A DNA stretch of 64,000 nucleotides from the NCBI GenBank assembly GCA_030584005.1, contig CP129486.1:747556-811555 (forward strand). The letters are read 5' to 3'. Of the stretch, positions 41,182 through 52,214 are shown in pieces. The notes beneath the pieces are model-generated. The model did no database searches. It was not told where the DNA came from and was given only the letters and a program-made list of their open reading frames with translations. How positions within the stretch are numbered: position 1 is the stretch's first letter; every line of letters starts with the position of its first letter. A program made the translations under genes and the position numbers. This DNA is from Bdellovibrionota bacterium. GTDB lineage: Bacteria > Bdellovibrionota_C > UBA2361 > JAFLCA01.

Positions 41182-43287
41182 TTACGGAGCGGGGCGTGTG
41201 ATTAGCTCACCAATCAGCCCGAGCAGATCTCGCTGCAACTCATCGAGATCGCTGTTGAAATTCAAAGTGTCAATCCTATAACCGGGGGGAAACAGGTAAC
41301 GATAGGGGGCAACAAGCGCTTCAAACCGATCTCTATCGGCCGCCGTGCCAACCTCATTGGCGAGTCTGCGCCCCATCAAAACCAGGCGAAACATCTTACC
41401 GGCATCTCCGAAAGCGTCCCACACCTGATTGGAGAGGATTTCATAAGAGGCGATCGAGCCATCGGGATTGGTGAATTGCACAGGGAACGCCACCCCCTCC
41501 CATTCGGTGTACCCAAGGATATCTGTGGTCTGTACGTTGGGGGCATATGCATACGGCGCCCCAAAATCTAGATTCGACAGCGCGAGCCATGGTCCATAGA
41601 GAAGCCTTGTCATTAGGTAGTATCGTTCCGATAAGGTTGGGGAGTAATGGCCCTGCCTTGTGGCGATTCGTGCAAGTGGATTGCTCGCTAATGAGTTCAG
41701 GTAGCTCACCGTTGGATGATCTGAGTTCCAACTCGTGCGAAAGCTTATCGCAAACCACTCATGCGGATAGTTCCAGAAGTACCAATCATTCGAGGGCGCA
41801 TAGAGTCCAGCCGTCGCCTTGGTCATCCCAGCCTGTGACAGCAGGTTGTAACGGCTCACAAACACATCCCATCCGTCCGTGCCGCTGTTCGGATCATCCA
41901 CGAGGTACTCCGGTTCATCACGGGTATAGAGGGCCAAGTTGCGCAGGTCCAAAGACTGAACGTACTGGAGTTCCGGCGCACTAAGTCCGCCATCAAGACT
42001 CACCACATCGTCAAAGCCAGCCGCAATGAGCCGCTCATAGTCGGCTGGATAGATGGAGGAATCTATAATCATGTTCACATTGTGTGTCTTAAGATCCTCT
42101 AGGGCCGCATCACGAAACTCAGCCGGCAGCTCAGTTACAGCCCTATAGATCCCTAAGGCCTTGTTGTGTCTTTCAAGACTGTCGAGTTCAAAATTATGGA
42201 CCGTCACCTGCATGGGGAGCGATGAGACAGCACCATCTGTCTCAATCTCAAGCGCCCCATCAAAGACGCGTTGTGGAGCGCCAACATCGAGGTGGGGCGG
42301 CACCTGCACTGAGATCCAAAACTGGCGCCGCTCTCCTGCTGTTACGGGAGCTGATGCGGCTATGCGCTTCGGCAGCACCAACGATCCTACCGACGATCTG
42401 GTTCGAAGTTGAAAGTCTCTCAGATTCGGCACCACGAGAAAGGGCAGGGGGGCTTGCCCTTGGTGCGCCTGTACCTTCTGTTGCACCCTTCGTCTATCTT
42501 CCGTTTGCTCAAGGTGATTTCCTCGCAGCCAGATATTTTGAAGATTGGTCGAAATACTGCGGTACTGATCGAGCACCTCTACTACACCCACTTTCACCGA
42601 CTCTCGTGGAATGAAGGCTCCGTTCTGAGCGAAAAGATCGAGAGGCCGCACCTGTACTTCTTCGCGGTCATAAGCAGCTTCATACAGGAAAGTCGCATAC
42701 CCGGTCTGACCTCTGGGGAGCTCCAGCTCTATGCGGTTCCCTAGAATCTCATGCTCGGCTACCGGCATGTCGGGGTAGTAATAATTAAACGCCTGCACCA
42801 CTATGCGCCTGTCCGCCTCAAGCAAGGGCGGTCTGGTTCGCTCGGGGGTAGGAGTCGGCGTAGGGGTAGCCGTTGGAAGAGGCGGTGCATCGTCTGAGGG
42901 CGGAGTCTGATCCTCGTTGTCATCCGCGGGCGGCACCGTCTGTGCGAAGCGTCCCTCGCCGCGCAAACATTGGCGCAGCTCCCTTAACAGTGCGCGCAAT
43001 GTTTCATAGCGTCGCACCTTCGAGGGATCTGTGGCCAGTTGAGCAAGCCGGGCCTTTGTTCTCACCCGCACCTGCTGCACCGACACCGGTTTAAGAGATT
43101 TTCTGAGCTTTATGGCCGGGGTGGGACCAACCTCGCATACATAGCGCCCATTACTATTTTCTATGGTCACTAATCTGGCGGCCGCTTGGGCGTACAGATC
43201 CCGCGAGGGCACGGCCAGGCAAGTCAATAGCAATATCAACAACTTCCAACGTATGTGGAGATTCGACGAGCGCACCGTGCGTACCAA
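41182..43287 (-). CDS. secreted protein with DUF4091-like glycoside-hydrolase-type domain
   Basis: 701 residues with a signal peptide (LLILLLTCLAVPSRDLYAQ). A Pro/Thr linker (TATPTPTPTPERTRP) follows residue 130. The middle has RQFWISVQVPPHLDVGAP, like the beta-sandwich ahead of DUF4091 barrels. The C-terminal barrel part has KTHNVNMIIDSS, LALYTRDEPEYL (possible acid/base Asp-Glu) and YAPSNDWYFWNYPHEW. A role in extracellular polysaccharide handling is plausible but unproven. Confidence 0.6.
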   Translation of the reverse strand: MVRTVRSSNLHIRWKLLILLLTCLAVPSRDLYAQAAARLVTIENSNGRYVCEVGPTPAIKLRKSLKPVSVQQVRVRTKARLAQLATDPSKVRRYETLRALLRELRQCLRGEGRFAQTVPPADDNEDQTPPSDDAPPLPTATPTPTPTPERTRPPLLEADRRIVVQAFNYYYPDMPVAEHEILGNRIELELPRGQTGYATFLYEAAYDREEVQVRPLDLFAQNGAFIPRESVKVGVVEVLDQYRSISTNLQNIWLRGNHLEQTEDRRRVQQKVQAHQGQAPLPFLVVPNLRDFQLRTRSSVGSLVLPKRIAASAPVTAGERRQFWISVQVPPHLDVGAPQRVFDGALEIETDGAVSSLPMQVTVHNFELDSLERHNKALGIYRAVTELPAEFRDAALEDLKTHNVNMIIDSSIYPADYERLIAAGFDDVVSLDGGLSAPELQYVQSLDLRNLALYTRDEPEYLVDDPNSGTDGWDVFVSRYNLLSQAGMTKATAGLYAPSNDWYFWNYPHEWFAISFRTSWNSDHPTVSYLNSLASNPLARIATRQGHYSPTLSERYYLMTRLLYGPWLALSNLDFGAPYAYAPNVQTTDILGYTEWEGVAFPVQFTNPDGSIASYEILSNQVWDAFGDAGKMFRLVLMGRRLANEVGTAADRDRFEALVAPYRYLFPPGYRIDTLNFNSDLDELQRDLLGLIGELITRPAP

Positions 43288-43579
43288 ATGCAGGGATATT
43301 CCCGACCACTAGCAAGCCCCTGATTGGGCCCCCACCTGGTATCAGCAACTCCCGTACCAACCAAACACGGTGGCATCCAATCTCACGGAACCAAAAGGAT
43401 TTTTGGATGCTTAGCGCTCTTCCCGAAATGAATGTTCGGGGACCGCTTTAGTATCAACCAGTGAGTCTGGAGGGGAGCAGTCTACAATATGGGGAAGAGG
43501 GCCATGGATGGAACGTGTTCAGTGTAATCACGGAACACTCCCTCAACTCCTCACATTTGTTAATGCGATCGATTTGGGC

Positions 43580-45292
43580 TCAGGCAATAGTGCGGCCAGC
43601 TCTCTCTTCGAGCTGCACCCCAACGCTCTTGCGAAGCATGCTCAGTGCATAACGCTCATTCTCATGCACCAGATGCACACACAGACCGGCCTGCCGCAGG
43701 TGATCATAGCCGCCGAGCCGCCCTAAATACAGCCTGGTCGACCCCGCAAGGTCATAGCCTATAACCACTGCATCGGCTGTCGGCACAATATGCTGGGCTA
43801 AGTCGGAAGTCGTGATGAACTCATCGCTGATGAGCCAGAGCCCTGGCTGTGCCTGGTGAAAACTGTGAATCCCATCAGCAAGATCTCTCTCCCCGCTGTG
43901 GGGACTCAGCTGCTTGAACCCTATTCCGTTCTCACGAAGTGAGGTAGCCAGCGCTTCAAGGGAGGTTCTGTTCTTAAGGAACACGCGCAGCTGCTTCGTC
44001 GAGGCAAGCTCGCCAATCAGAGAAACCAGGGCATCGACCTTTCCGCCCGGGGGGCATACGACATACTCGTGGCGAAAAGCTATTATGGTTCGCCCCAAAG
44101 AGGTCACCAGCGCCGCCTGCTGAAATGGATCACTGGGGATGGACAGATCGGGGGGTGTATAGAGCTGAAAGTCGACTTTCAGCGCGCTCGTGAAACGGAT
44201 GAAATTATCAACGTCGCTTGGTCGCAGCAAGCTCACCGCCTCACCGCTACGGCCGGCTCTCCCAGTCCGACCTACACGATGTTTGTAGTTGTCCGCAGTC
44301 TTAGGAAAGTCATAGTTTACTACGAGGTCTAGACCGTCGATGTCCATCCCTCGCCCGAACACGTCGCTGCACACCACGAGCGGCACTTCGCCTGATCTCA
44401 GTTGTCTCAATCGAGCCAGTCGCTCCGGCTGAGGTATTTTGCCGGTCACTGTCGCGCAGGGGAACCCAAGCACTCGAAGTCGGTGCCCGAGCTCCTCCGC
44501 GCGGTCGTTGGTGTTGCAAAAGACTAGCGTCCTACCGCTCGCGCCGTTGCGCTCGGCAAGCAGTCTCCGCAAGACGGGAACTCCTCCTTCCCCAACTAGT
44601 CGGACTGCCCGATGCGCGATCTCTACTACCGGTTTGCGGTCATCGACACGCAGCTCTGTGAAGTCGCGCACCCATTCCGGAAGGACAGTGCGCAATCGCG
44701 GAGACATAGTCGCCGAGAAGAGCGCTGTCACCCGCTCACCCACCGGCGGTATGTAACCCCTTCGCAGCATCGCCTGCAGCGAACTCTGGAAGGAATCGTG
44801 CTCCAATACACGATCGAACTCATCGAGCACTAGCATCTTGATGTGACTGGTATCGACAAGACCCCGCATCTGAAAATCGACCAACTTAGCGGGAGTGGCC
44901 AGCACTACATGCGGGGGCTGCCCATCCACCAGACCTGTTTTGCGCCGCATACCCCCATATAAAGGGAGCACTCGAATATTGAATTCAGGGGGGGTAAGTT
45001 TCTGCAGCTCAGCGGCCACCTGTACACACAACTCTCGCACGGGGAACACCACCAGGGCATAGGGAGCCTGTGCTTCTCCTCCGTTGGCTTGGTCGATGAG
45101 TCTTCGAATAATCGGCAGAAGGTATGCTGCCGTCTTGCCGCTCCCCGTTTGGGCCAGCGCAACCACGTCTTTCCCTGCATCGAGCAGCGGTATTGCCGCC
45201 TCCTGTACCGGACGCGGGGCAACAAATCCATATGAAGATATTGCTGCAACTAGATTCGGCGGAAACTGAAAGGCGCTACCAAAGGCGGACAT
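43580..45292 (-). CDS. DEAD-box RNA helicase
   Basis: 570 residues. Q motif GFVAPRPVQEAAIP, motif I AQTGSGKTAAYLLP, motif II VLDEFDRVLE (DEFD instead of DEAD), motif III SATMSPRL, motif VI HRVGRTGRAGRSG. The C-terminal 200 residues are an extension without the usual basic tail and resemble another degenerate helicase-like domain (VALVTSLGRTIIAFRHEY, VIGYDLAGSTRLYLGRLGG). Probably RNA remodelling, exact target unknown. Confidence 0.85.
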   Translation of the reverse strand: MSAFGSAFQFPPNLVAAISSYGFVAPRPVQEAAIPLLDAGKDVVALAQTGSGKTAAYLLPIIRRLIDQANGGEAQAPYALVVFPVRELCVQVAAELQKLTPPEFNIRVLPLYGGMRRKTGLVDGQPPHVVLATPAKLVDFQMRGLVDTSHIKMLVLDEFDRVLEHDSFQSSLQAMLRRGYIPPVGERVTALFSATMSPRLRTVLPEWVRDFTELRVDDRKPVVEIAHRAVRLVGEGGVPVLRRLLAERNGASGRTLVFCNTNDRAEELGHRLRVLGFPCATVTGKIPQPERLARLRQLRSGEVPLVVCSDVFGRGMDIDGLDLVVNYDFPKTADNYKHRVGRTGRAGRSGEAVSLLRPSDVDNFIRFTSALKVDFQLYTPPDLSIPSDPFQQAALVTSLGRTIIAFRHEYVVCPPGGKVDALVSLIGELASTKQLRVFLKNRTSLEALATSLRENGIGFKQLSPHSGERDLADGIHSFHQAQPGLWLISDEFITTSDLAQHIVPTADAVVIGYDLAGSTRLYLGRLGGYDHLRQAGLCVHLVHENERYALSMLRKSVGVQLEERAGRTIA

Positions 45293-45500
45293 AACAACCC
45301 TCTAACGGCCGAGAAGTGTAGCGCAGAGTGTGCTGACAATCGAATACTTCCCGACAACCGGAAGCAGGCAAAGACGTCCATGTGGAAGTGGCACCAAGTT
45401 AGTGGAATTTGAGCCCTGAAAAGGGTGGCTCTATACTCTGGTCAGGGTTCACATCACCGCTTGACCCATTTCACTGGTCCAAAGAGTTTTGAGTTGACTC

Positions 45501-46079
45501 ATGCACCCCAATCCAACCTTCTCACTCGCTACCCCTGAGGACTTTCAATCCATCCTTGCACTCCAGGAGCAGAACCTGCGCTGGAAACTTCCTCCCGAGA
45601 AATTGAAGGACGGATTTCTTTCGATCGAATTCACAGCCGCAATGCTGGCTGAGGTCATAGAGGATCTCGCTATTGTTACGGCAAAGGTCGGCCAAACCCT
45701 AGCCGGCTACCGTATGGCCCAATCGATTGAGTTCAACAGACGTTTCCCGCTCGTTTCTCAAATCATAGATTTATTCCCGCAACTCAAGTTCCATAAGCGG
45801 CCTTTGAGCAGCTGGCGCACTTTCATCTCAGGCCCCTATTGCGTTGCTGAAGAGTTCCGGGGACGCGGGATACTTGAGGGGCTCTTTGATGCGATGTGCA
45901 ATGTCACGCGACAGCGGTATGAAGTCGGTGTTACCTTCATTTCCAGAGCCAATCCCCGCTCTCTTAAAGCGGCTCAATCCAAACTGCATTACACTCCGCT
46001 CACGCAGATAAAGTTCAATGAGAATGAGTATCTCGTGCTCGCCTTTCCCGTGGTGAGCAACCTGGGGAGAGACCTATGA
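45501..46079 (+). CDS. GNAT-family acetyltransferase
   Basis: 192 residues. The acetyl-CoA loop is VAEEFRGRGILEGLFDAM (R/Q-x-x-G-x-G/A type), with VTFISRANPRSLKAAQSKLH downstream. N-terminal FSLATPEDFQSILALQEQNL is typical of the fold. Substrate unknown. No operon partner. Confidence 0.75.
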   Translation: MHPNPTFSLATPEDFQSILALQEQNLRWKLPPEKLKDGFLSIEFTAAMLAEVIEDLAIVTAKVGQTLAGYRMAQSIEFNRRFPLVSQIIDLFPQLKFHKRPLSSWRTFISGPYCVAEEFRGRGILEGLFDAMCNVTRQRYEVGVTFISRANPRSLKAAQSKLHYTPLTQIKFNENEYLVLAFPVVSNLGRDL

Positions 46080-46145
46080 AGGAACGGTAATCGGTTTCCG
46101 ATCTCTACCCGACACCATTACCATTTATAACCGACGCGCTTCGAA

Positions 46146-47561
46146 TCATCTTAGTGGCTGCAGCACGGCGAGGCCAAGCGCGCGCTTTACATCGTTGATG
46201 CGGCCCTCAATCTGGGATCCATACCAGCCGCGGTCTACCCACTCCGAGGGATCCACAGGAGTGCCGTGCACCCGCATCTGGAGCTGCAACTGCATATTGC
46301 TCGCATACCAGCTCTGTCCAGCCGTTCCGATGGTCTGACCCTGAATCACCTGCTCCCCGCGACTCACCAGGATAGACTCTAGGTTCGTGTATACCGAGCT
46401 AATCCCAAGTCCGTGGTCCAGCGCAACAACCCTACCAAAGAAGCCAAGGTTCTCTGCAAGCACTACTACCCCCGCATTCACCGCCTCTACGGTGCTCACC
46501 CCTTGCGGCAGATCAACGATAAGCGAATTATTTCGAATCCTGGTTAAAGTTTGCGATTGCTGACGAAATTCAAGTTCATCGCCGAATGCCATTCGCTCCC
46601 GGCCGCGTGGGGTAGAGAAGAAATCCTGCCAATAGCGGTCAAAACGCGGACTCTCTTCAAGTCGAGCAATGAGCTGATCCTCGTTGAACTGCCGAAGCTG
46701 CGCGTGGACAAACTGAAATGCCGTGCTCGGATCGAAGAGAGCTTGCCCAGTCAATTGGGCAAGGTAGCCACGGGCAAGGGGCTCAACAAACTGCCGGAGA
46801 TACTCGTCGCTCACCTCGATTGAACGCCCAGTTACCGCACGCGGCAGAACACGCGTAGAGAGCAGTTCAGATATGGCGTTACCGACAATATCTTCGGCAA
46901 ACAGCCTAATCGCCGGAAATGCCTTTGATTCGCCAAGTGGCACCGTAAAGAATGCAACAAAGAGGGCGCTATCCTGCAAATCGCCATCTAAACTCCGTGC
47001 CGGAAACCCTAGAAAGGTCTCCGTGCCAACTTTCACCCCTGAAAGTCCCAGATCCTCGTCGAAGACCTTATAAAATACGAGCTGCGTGCTCCCCGCTTTG
47101 ATAACCGTAGGTGCAACTAACGGCACGACCTTGGGCCGTCGGTAGTCAACCCGCAGCGGCAATGAGGCGAGAGAGGTATTGCCCAACATCGAGCTATCCT
47201 TAGCGCGCACCTCAATCTGCACCTGACCCTCAAGGAGCTGGCTCTCTTCTCCGCGAAACTCGATTCGAACAGGGGCGAACTTCTTATTTTCAAAGGTAGT
47301 AGAGAAAAGCTCCTTTTTCTGGCTGCCCTGAATTGCCCGCACCGAAAGTTCGTTAAGCCCAGCTCCCTCATCCCGCACTTCGACCAGCAAACTCACCGGA
47401 GTGGTTCCTACCCCCCGGGGTACTTCTACAAAGCGGATCGACGGAGAGGTAAACTCCAGGTTACTGCCCACGAGGTCAAACCAACCCGCAGCGGCTATGG
47501 TCAGCACGGCAGTGGCTACAGGAATGAGAAGGATTATCAGCAGTCGTCGATGCTTTGCCAC
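46146..47561 (-). CDS. degenerate M23/LytM-family protein
   Basis: 471 residues. One N-terminal membrane anchor, then beta-sandwich repeats (VEVRDEGAGLNELSVRAIQG) and a C-terminal LytM fold: VEAVNAGVVVLAENLGFFG, VVALDHGLGISSVYTNLESI and GEQVIQGQTIGTAGQS. Active M23 enzymes have HxxxD early and HxH late. Here the late motif reads SNMQLQLQMRVHG with no His pair, and the early one is missing as well. Likely a non-catalytic murein-binding or activator protein, as with EnvC/NlpD. Confidence 0.8.
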   Translation of the reverse strand: MAKHRRLLIILLIPVATAVLTIAAAGWFDLVGSNLEFTSPSIRFVEVPRGVGTTPVSLLVEVRDEGAGLNELSVRAIQGSQKKELFSTTFENKKFAPVRIEFRGEESQLLEGQVQIEVRAKDSSMLGNTSLASLPLRVDYRRPKVVPLVAPTVIKAGSTQLVFYKVFDEDLGLSGVKVGTETFLGFPARSLDGDLQDSALFVAFFTVPLGESKAFPAIRLFAEDIVGNAISELLSTRVLPRAVTGRSIEVSDEYLRQFVEPLARGYLAQLTGQALFDPSTAFQFVHAQLRQFNEDQLIARLEESPRFDRYWQDFFSTPRGRERMAFGDELEFRQQSQTLTRIRNNSLIVDLPQGVSTVEAVNAGVVVLAENLGFFGRVVALDHGLGISSVYTNLESILVSRGEQVIQGQTIGTAGQSWYASNMQLQLQMRVHGTPVDPSEWVDRGWYGSQIEGRINDVKRALGLAVLQPLR

Positions 47562-47760
47562 ACTGTACTTTTACATTTAAGCGATACTCCAGTCCTCACA
47601 AGCGATGCCTTGAAACGATAAGCGATCAAGTCTGTCAAGTCACCCCTCGATGTAAACGCGGGACGGGAACGCTATGGCCGGCCAGGCAGGACAGTGGCGT
47701 TTCCTGTGTTATCCAACGGTTCATTACCGCAAACCCCACCGGAGCACGAATAGAACGCGC

Positions 47761-48828
47761 TTAAAACACTTCCTCCCCGGAGTCTTCAAAGCGGGACTCC
47801 AGAAACTCCTTCAGTTTCTCTTTGACCTTATTCTCTATCTGCCGAACCCGTTCCGCGCTCACGGACAAACGCTCGGCTATTTCGTGCAGGGTCGCCTTCT
47901 CGTCTGAGAGCAACCGCTGCTCAAGCACAAGTCGCTCCTTCTCGTTAAGCAACCTCGAGAAATCGGCGAGACTTTCACTCAATAGAGATTTGAACTGCTT
48001 CTGGGCCAAAAGGTCCTCGGCGCTCGATGCCGCATCGGGAAGTACTGAGAGCAGCGTCGCGCCACCATCCTCGCCAATCGGAGCATCCACGCTCACGTCA
48101 CTTCCTCCTAGGCGCTGCTCCATTTCCACCACATCGCTTTCCCGTACATCAAGCTTCTCCGCCAGCAGCTTGGCGGTGGGCACGAACCCTTCACGCTCGA
48201 GTCTTTCACGCTCCTTGCTCAAATTGAAGAAGAGTTTGCGTTGCGCCTGAGTCGTCCCGATCTTAACCATGCGCCAATTAGCGATGAGATAGCGCACAAT
48301 GTAAGCCTTGATCCACCACGCGGCATAGGACGGGAGGCGCACCCCACGATAGGGGTCGAAATTCTTGACAGCCTCCATCAACCCCATATTCCCCTCCTGT
48401 ACGAGGTCGAGGAGATTCCTTGCTGCTCTCTCATATTCACGGGCGATCTTCACCACCAACCATAGGTTACTAGAGACAAGACGGTAGGCCGCATCGAGAT
48501 CTTTTTTCTGCACATATCGAACCGCCAGGTCGTGCTCTTCCTCTCGGCTTAAGGGGGGGTACTGAGCTATCTCCCTGAGATAGGTGGTAAGGGCGTCAGA
48601 AATTCCAGGAGCCCCGCTCCCCCGTATGAGCGCCTTGGTTTCGATACCCTTTTCGGTTTCACTCTGCGGCTCATCCAGCTCGAGCTCACCCGGCAGTTCC
48701 TCTGGGCCCACCACCTCGGGTTCAACGGTGGTCTCACTGGCCCCCTGATCCAGTGGCGCAGTATGGCTCGTGCGTTCCCCCCCAGGGGGCTTGGTCGAAG
48801 GTTTCTTTGATTTCTTACGGAACACCAT
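47761..48828 (-). CDS. rpoH: RNA polymerase sigma factor, sigma-32 (RpoH) type
   Basis: 355 residues. Region 1.2/2.1 TTYLREIAQYPPLSREEEHD, region 2.3-2.4 FDPYRGVRLPSYAAWWIKAY, the RpoH-box-like KLFFNLSKERERL and region 4 HTH LHEIAERLSVSAERVRQIE. Group 3/2 sigma of the heat-shock type. An acidic 75-residue N-terminal extension is longer than in E. coli RpoH. Assignment to heat shock is by similarity only. Confidence 0.85.
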   Translation of the reverse strand: MVFRKKSKKPSTKPPGGERTSHTAPLDQGASETTVEPEVVGPEELPGELELDEPQSETEKGIETKALIRGSGAPGISDALTTYLREIAQYPPLSREEEHDLAVRYVQKKDLDAAYRLVSSNLWLVVKIAREYERAARNLLDLVQEGNMGLMEAVKNFDPYRGVRLPSYAAWWIKAYIVRYLIANWRMVKIGTTQAQRKLFFNLSKERERLEREGFVPTAKLLAEKLDVRESDVVEMEQRLGGSDVSVDAPIGEDGGATLLSVLPDAASSAEDLLAQKQFKSLLSESLADFSRLLNEKERLVLEQRLLSDEKATLHEIAERLSVSAERVRQIENKVKEKLKEFLESRFEDSGEEVF

Positions 48829-49260
48829 AGGCTCGGGGTTTGTATATGCACATCAGGGTACGAGGAACATCACAACAATTCAAATCATCCACCCAGCTCC
48901 GGATAGTCTTTCAAAGGCACATGCATCGAGAAACTATGGGGCCCCCCTTCCGATAACATATCGGAGCAACTACGAGAGGTTATCCACTATTAGCGAAAGG
49001 GACAATTTTTGATCCTGCTCGAGTGCCGGGGGTATCGGGTCATCCCTTAGAAGAGTTTTCAAGTTCTTAGCCTGCGGTGCCGAATATTGTCACCAGGGAG
49101 AAATTTCGGCACAGCTCCGCGCCGTAATGGGTGCGCACGGTTTGCCGGATTCTCGCTATATGGAAGCCTACGGTCGTTCAAGCCAAGTGATGTGCCGGCT
49201 GAATGCAACCGTACTCGGGGAGTAATCACCGTCCACGCGGGCGTGAAGGGAAGTTACGGC
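48829..49260. other. intergenic region between divergent rpoH and pilB
   Basis: 432 bases between divergent genes. No gene or RNA recognised. An open frame runs in phase upstream of pilB from 49087, but the similarity to PilB starts at ATG 49261. Promoters for both directions must lie here; no clear -10/-35 or sigma-54 box stands out. Confidence 0.4.
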
Positions 49261-50957
49261 ATGACTTCGAGAATCGGAGATCTACTCGTCCGTTCCGGAC
49301 TCGTCACACAGGAGCAGCTTGCCAAGGCGCAGGAGTCCACCAATGGCGCCGGCGGTTTTATCGGCACACAGCTGGTCCGGCTCGGCTTTGTCTCGGAAGA
49401 GGACCTTGTTCAAACAATCAGTCAGCAGTATGGGGTGCCCATCATCCAGCTCGAAGAGTATTCAATCGAGGACACGCTGCTGAGTCTTATCCCCCAGAAT
49501 CTCGCACAAAAACATGTGCTCGTACCGCTCGTCCGCAAGGAGTCCTCACTCACCGTGGCCATGGCGGACCCATCCAATATCGTTGCGCTGAATGATATCA
49601 AGTTCATCACCGGACTCGATATCCAGGTCATGGTGGCGCCAGAGAGCGCGGTCCGCCAAGCGATTGAGAAGCACTACGAAGCGAATGTCTCTTACGATAA
49701 GATCTTCGACGATTTTGAGTCCGAGAATGTCGAAGTTGTCGAGCAGCAGGACAACGTTGACATCGTCGAACTCGAGAAAGCCACTGAAGATGCGCCGGTG
49801 GTAAAACTCGTCAATGCGGTGCTCACTGACGCCATCAAAAAGCGCGCCTCCGATATTCACATAGAACCCTACGAGAAAGCCTTCCGCATTCGTTTCCGCA
49901 TCGATGGGGTGTTGTATGAGATCATGCGCCCTCCCACCAAGCTAAAGAACGCCATCACCTCGCGTGTAAAGATCATGGCCGAGCTCGATATCGCCGAGCG
50001 CAGACTGCCCCAAGACGGTCGCATCAAACTGAAGCTCGGAAACGGCCGAGAGATGGATTACCGCGTCAGTGTGCTCCCAACGCTGTTCGGTGAAAAGATC
50101 GTGCTTCGACTACTGGATAAGGGAAGCCTGCAGCTCGATATGACCAAGCTGGGGTTCGAAGTGAAGCAGCTTGACGACTTCCGCGAGTCGATCTCGAAAC
50201 CCTACGGCATGGTGCTCGTTACCGGACCGACGACGGCTCAGGCAAAACCACCTCGCTTTACTCCGCCCTTTCAGAGCTCAACAAGCCCACCACAAACATA
50301 GTGACGGCCGAAGATCCGGTTGAATACAACATAGCTGGCATTAACCAGGCCCAGATGCACGATGATATCGGATTCACCTTCGCTTCGGCGCTGCGGTCCT
50401 TTCTGCGTCAAGATCCTAACGTCATCCTTGTAGGCGAAATTCGTGACTATGAGACCGCTGAAATCGCTATTAAAGCTTCGCTCACTGGCCACTTGGTGCT
50501 CTCGACGCTCCACACCAACGACGCACCGTCGACCATAAATCGCCTGCTCAACATGGGGGTGGAGCCATTCTTGGTCGCCTCATCAATCAATCTCATTCTC
50601 GCGCAGCGCTTGGCGCGCCGGCTTTGCCCGGAGTGCGCCGTCGAGGAGCAGGTCAACCCTGAAGCGCTCATCAACGTCGGGATCTCCGCCGCCGAGGCCA
50701 AGCAGCTCATTATCAAACAACCTCGTGGCTGCGATAAGTGCGCGAACACCGGCTACAAGGGCCGCATTGCACTGTATGAAGTAATGCCGATGAAGGAGGA
50801 GCTACGGGAGTTCGTGTTAAACGGCGCGTCGGCCGTAGAGATAAAACGGGAAGCCATTCGTCTTGGCATGCAAACGCTGCGCATGTCCGGACTGCAGAGA
50901 TTAAAAGAGGGAGTTACCAGCATCGAAGAGGTGCTTCGTGTAACCGCCGCAGATTGA
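49261..50957 (+). pseudogene. pilB: type IV pilus extension ATPase PilB (one frameshift)
   Basis: Start ATG 49261 behind GGGAAGT. The MshEN domain (IGDLLVRSGLVTQEQLAKAQ) leads into the ATPase core (ASDIHIEPYEKAFRIRFRID). The Walker A is broken: VTGPT is followed by two extra bases and the rest, GSGKTT, is in the next frame (about 50230). Then come [21 protein letters not shown] and [17 protein letters not shown], with Cys pairs LCPEC and CDKC. Everything else is conserved, so the +2 shift is probably a sequence error and the real gene a normal PilB of about 565 residues. pilC follows 13 bases on. Confidence 0.9.
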
Positions 50958-50970
50958 CGGAGTACAAACT

Positions 50971-52193
50971 ATGACTACCTTTGTATGGGAAGGCAGAAAC
51001 TCTCAGGGTAAAGAGGTCTCCGGAGAGATTGAAGCCCGCGACATCCAAGCCGTCTTCAATATCCTCAAGAATCAACGCATAACTCCCAATGCCAAGAAGA
51101 TTAGGGAGAAAGGTAAGGGACTCGAACGCGAGGTCACGCTGTCTCCATTCGCCGGCAAGATCAAGGGGAAGGACATCGTCATCTTCACCCGTCAGCTTGC
51201 TACCATGATCGATGCAGGGCTTCCTATCGTGCAGGCCCTCGACATTCTAGGACGTCAACAGGACGTGAAAGCATTCAAGACTGTTCTGAACTCAGTGAAA
51301 GAGTCGGTTGAAACCGGCGAGACATTCGCTGCTGCCCTCGCCAAACACCCAAGACAATTCGATGATCTGTTCGTGAACATGGTCTCAGCAGGAGAGAATG
51401 GCGGTATCCTTGACGTGATATTGGAGAGACTCGCCCGTTATCTCGAAAAGGCCATGAAGCTCAAGCGCGAGATTCAAACGGCGATGATCTATCCGGCAGT
51501 GGTTATCGGTTGCCGCAGTAATCGTCACGGCGGTGCTGCTGCTGTTCGTTATCCCCACATTCGCCGAACTATTCGCCGACTTTGGCGCCGCATTGCCGCT
51601 GCCGACTCAATTGGTTATCGACCTTTTCTAATTTCTTCGTGGCCTGGTGGTACTTGATCTTCGGGGCCTTGGGAACTTGTGCCTTCTTCTTCATCCGCTT
51701 CGCCAGAACGGATCGCGGCAAAGAGGTAATTCACCCTATCGCACTCAAACTGCCTATATTCGGCAAGATTATTCAGAAGGTAGCAGTTGCCCGCTTCACC
51801 CGCACACTGGGCACTATGCTCAGCTCGGGCGTCCCAATTCTTGAAGCTCTGCTCATATGCTCACGCACAGCCGGCAACAAGGTCGTAGAGCGTGACGTCC
51901 AACAGGCCCGTATCGCGATTTCAGAGGGTAAATCAATGGTGGAACCACTCTCGGAGTCGGACGTGTTCCCGCCTATGGTTGTACAGATGATCGCGGTTGG
52001 AGAATCTACCGGTGCCCTCGACGCCATGCTTAATAAGATCGCCGAGTTCTACGAGGATGAAGTCGATACAGCGGTGGCTGGTATGAAACAGCTCATTGAG
52101 CCGATCATGATATTGGTGCTCGGAGTAATTGTCGGAGCGCTCGTTATCGCCATGTACCTGCCAATCTTCAAGATGGGTACGGTCATCGGTTAG
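50971..52193 (+). pseudogene. pilC: type IV pilus inner-membrane platform PilC (two frameshifts)
   Basis: Two T2SSF domains (FTRQLATMIDAGLPIVQALD and FTRTLGTMLSSGVPILEALL) are clear and the ends are intact. The middle needs two single-base corrections: near 51513 (VVIG then AAVIVTAVLLLFVIP) and near 51630 (TQLVIDL then SNFFVAWWYLIFG). After correction it is a normal PilC of about 407 residues with three membrane segments. pilT, which usually lies between pilB and pilC in myxobacteria, is not here. Confidence 0.9.
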
Positions 52194-52214
52194 TTATAGG
52201 AGAGGGACTCACTC

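Noticed and set aside
42222..42744. Plus-strand frames of 110-130 residues antisense to the 701-residue secreted protein
   Set aside because: They lie wholly inside a convincing gene on the other strand and show no protein-like features.
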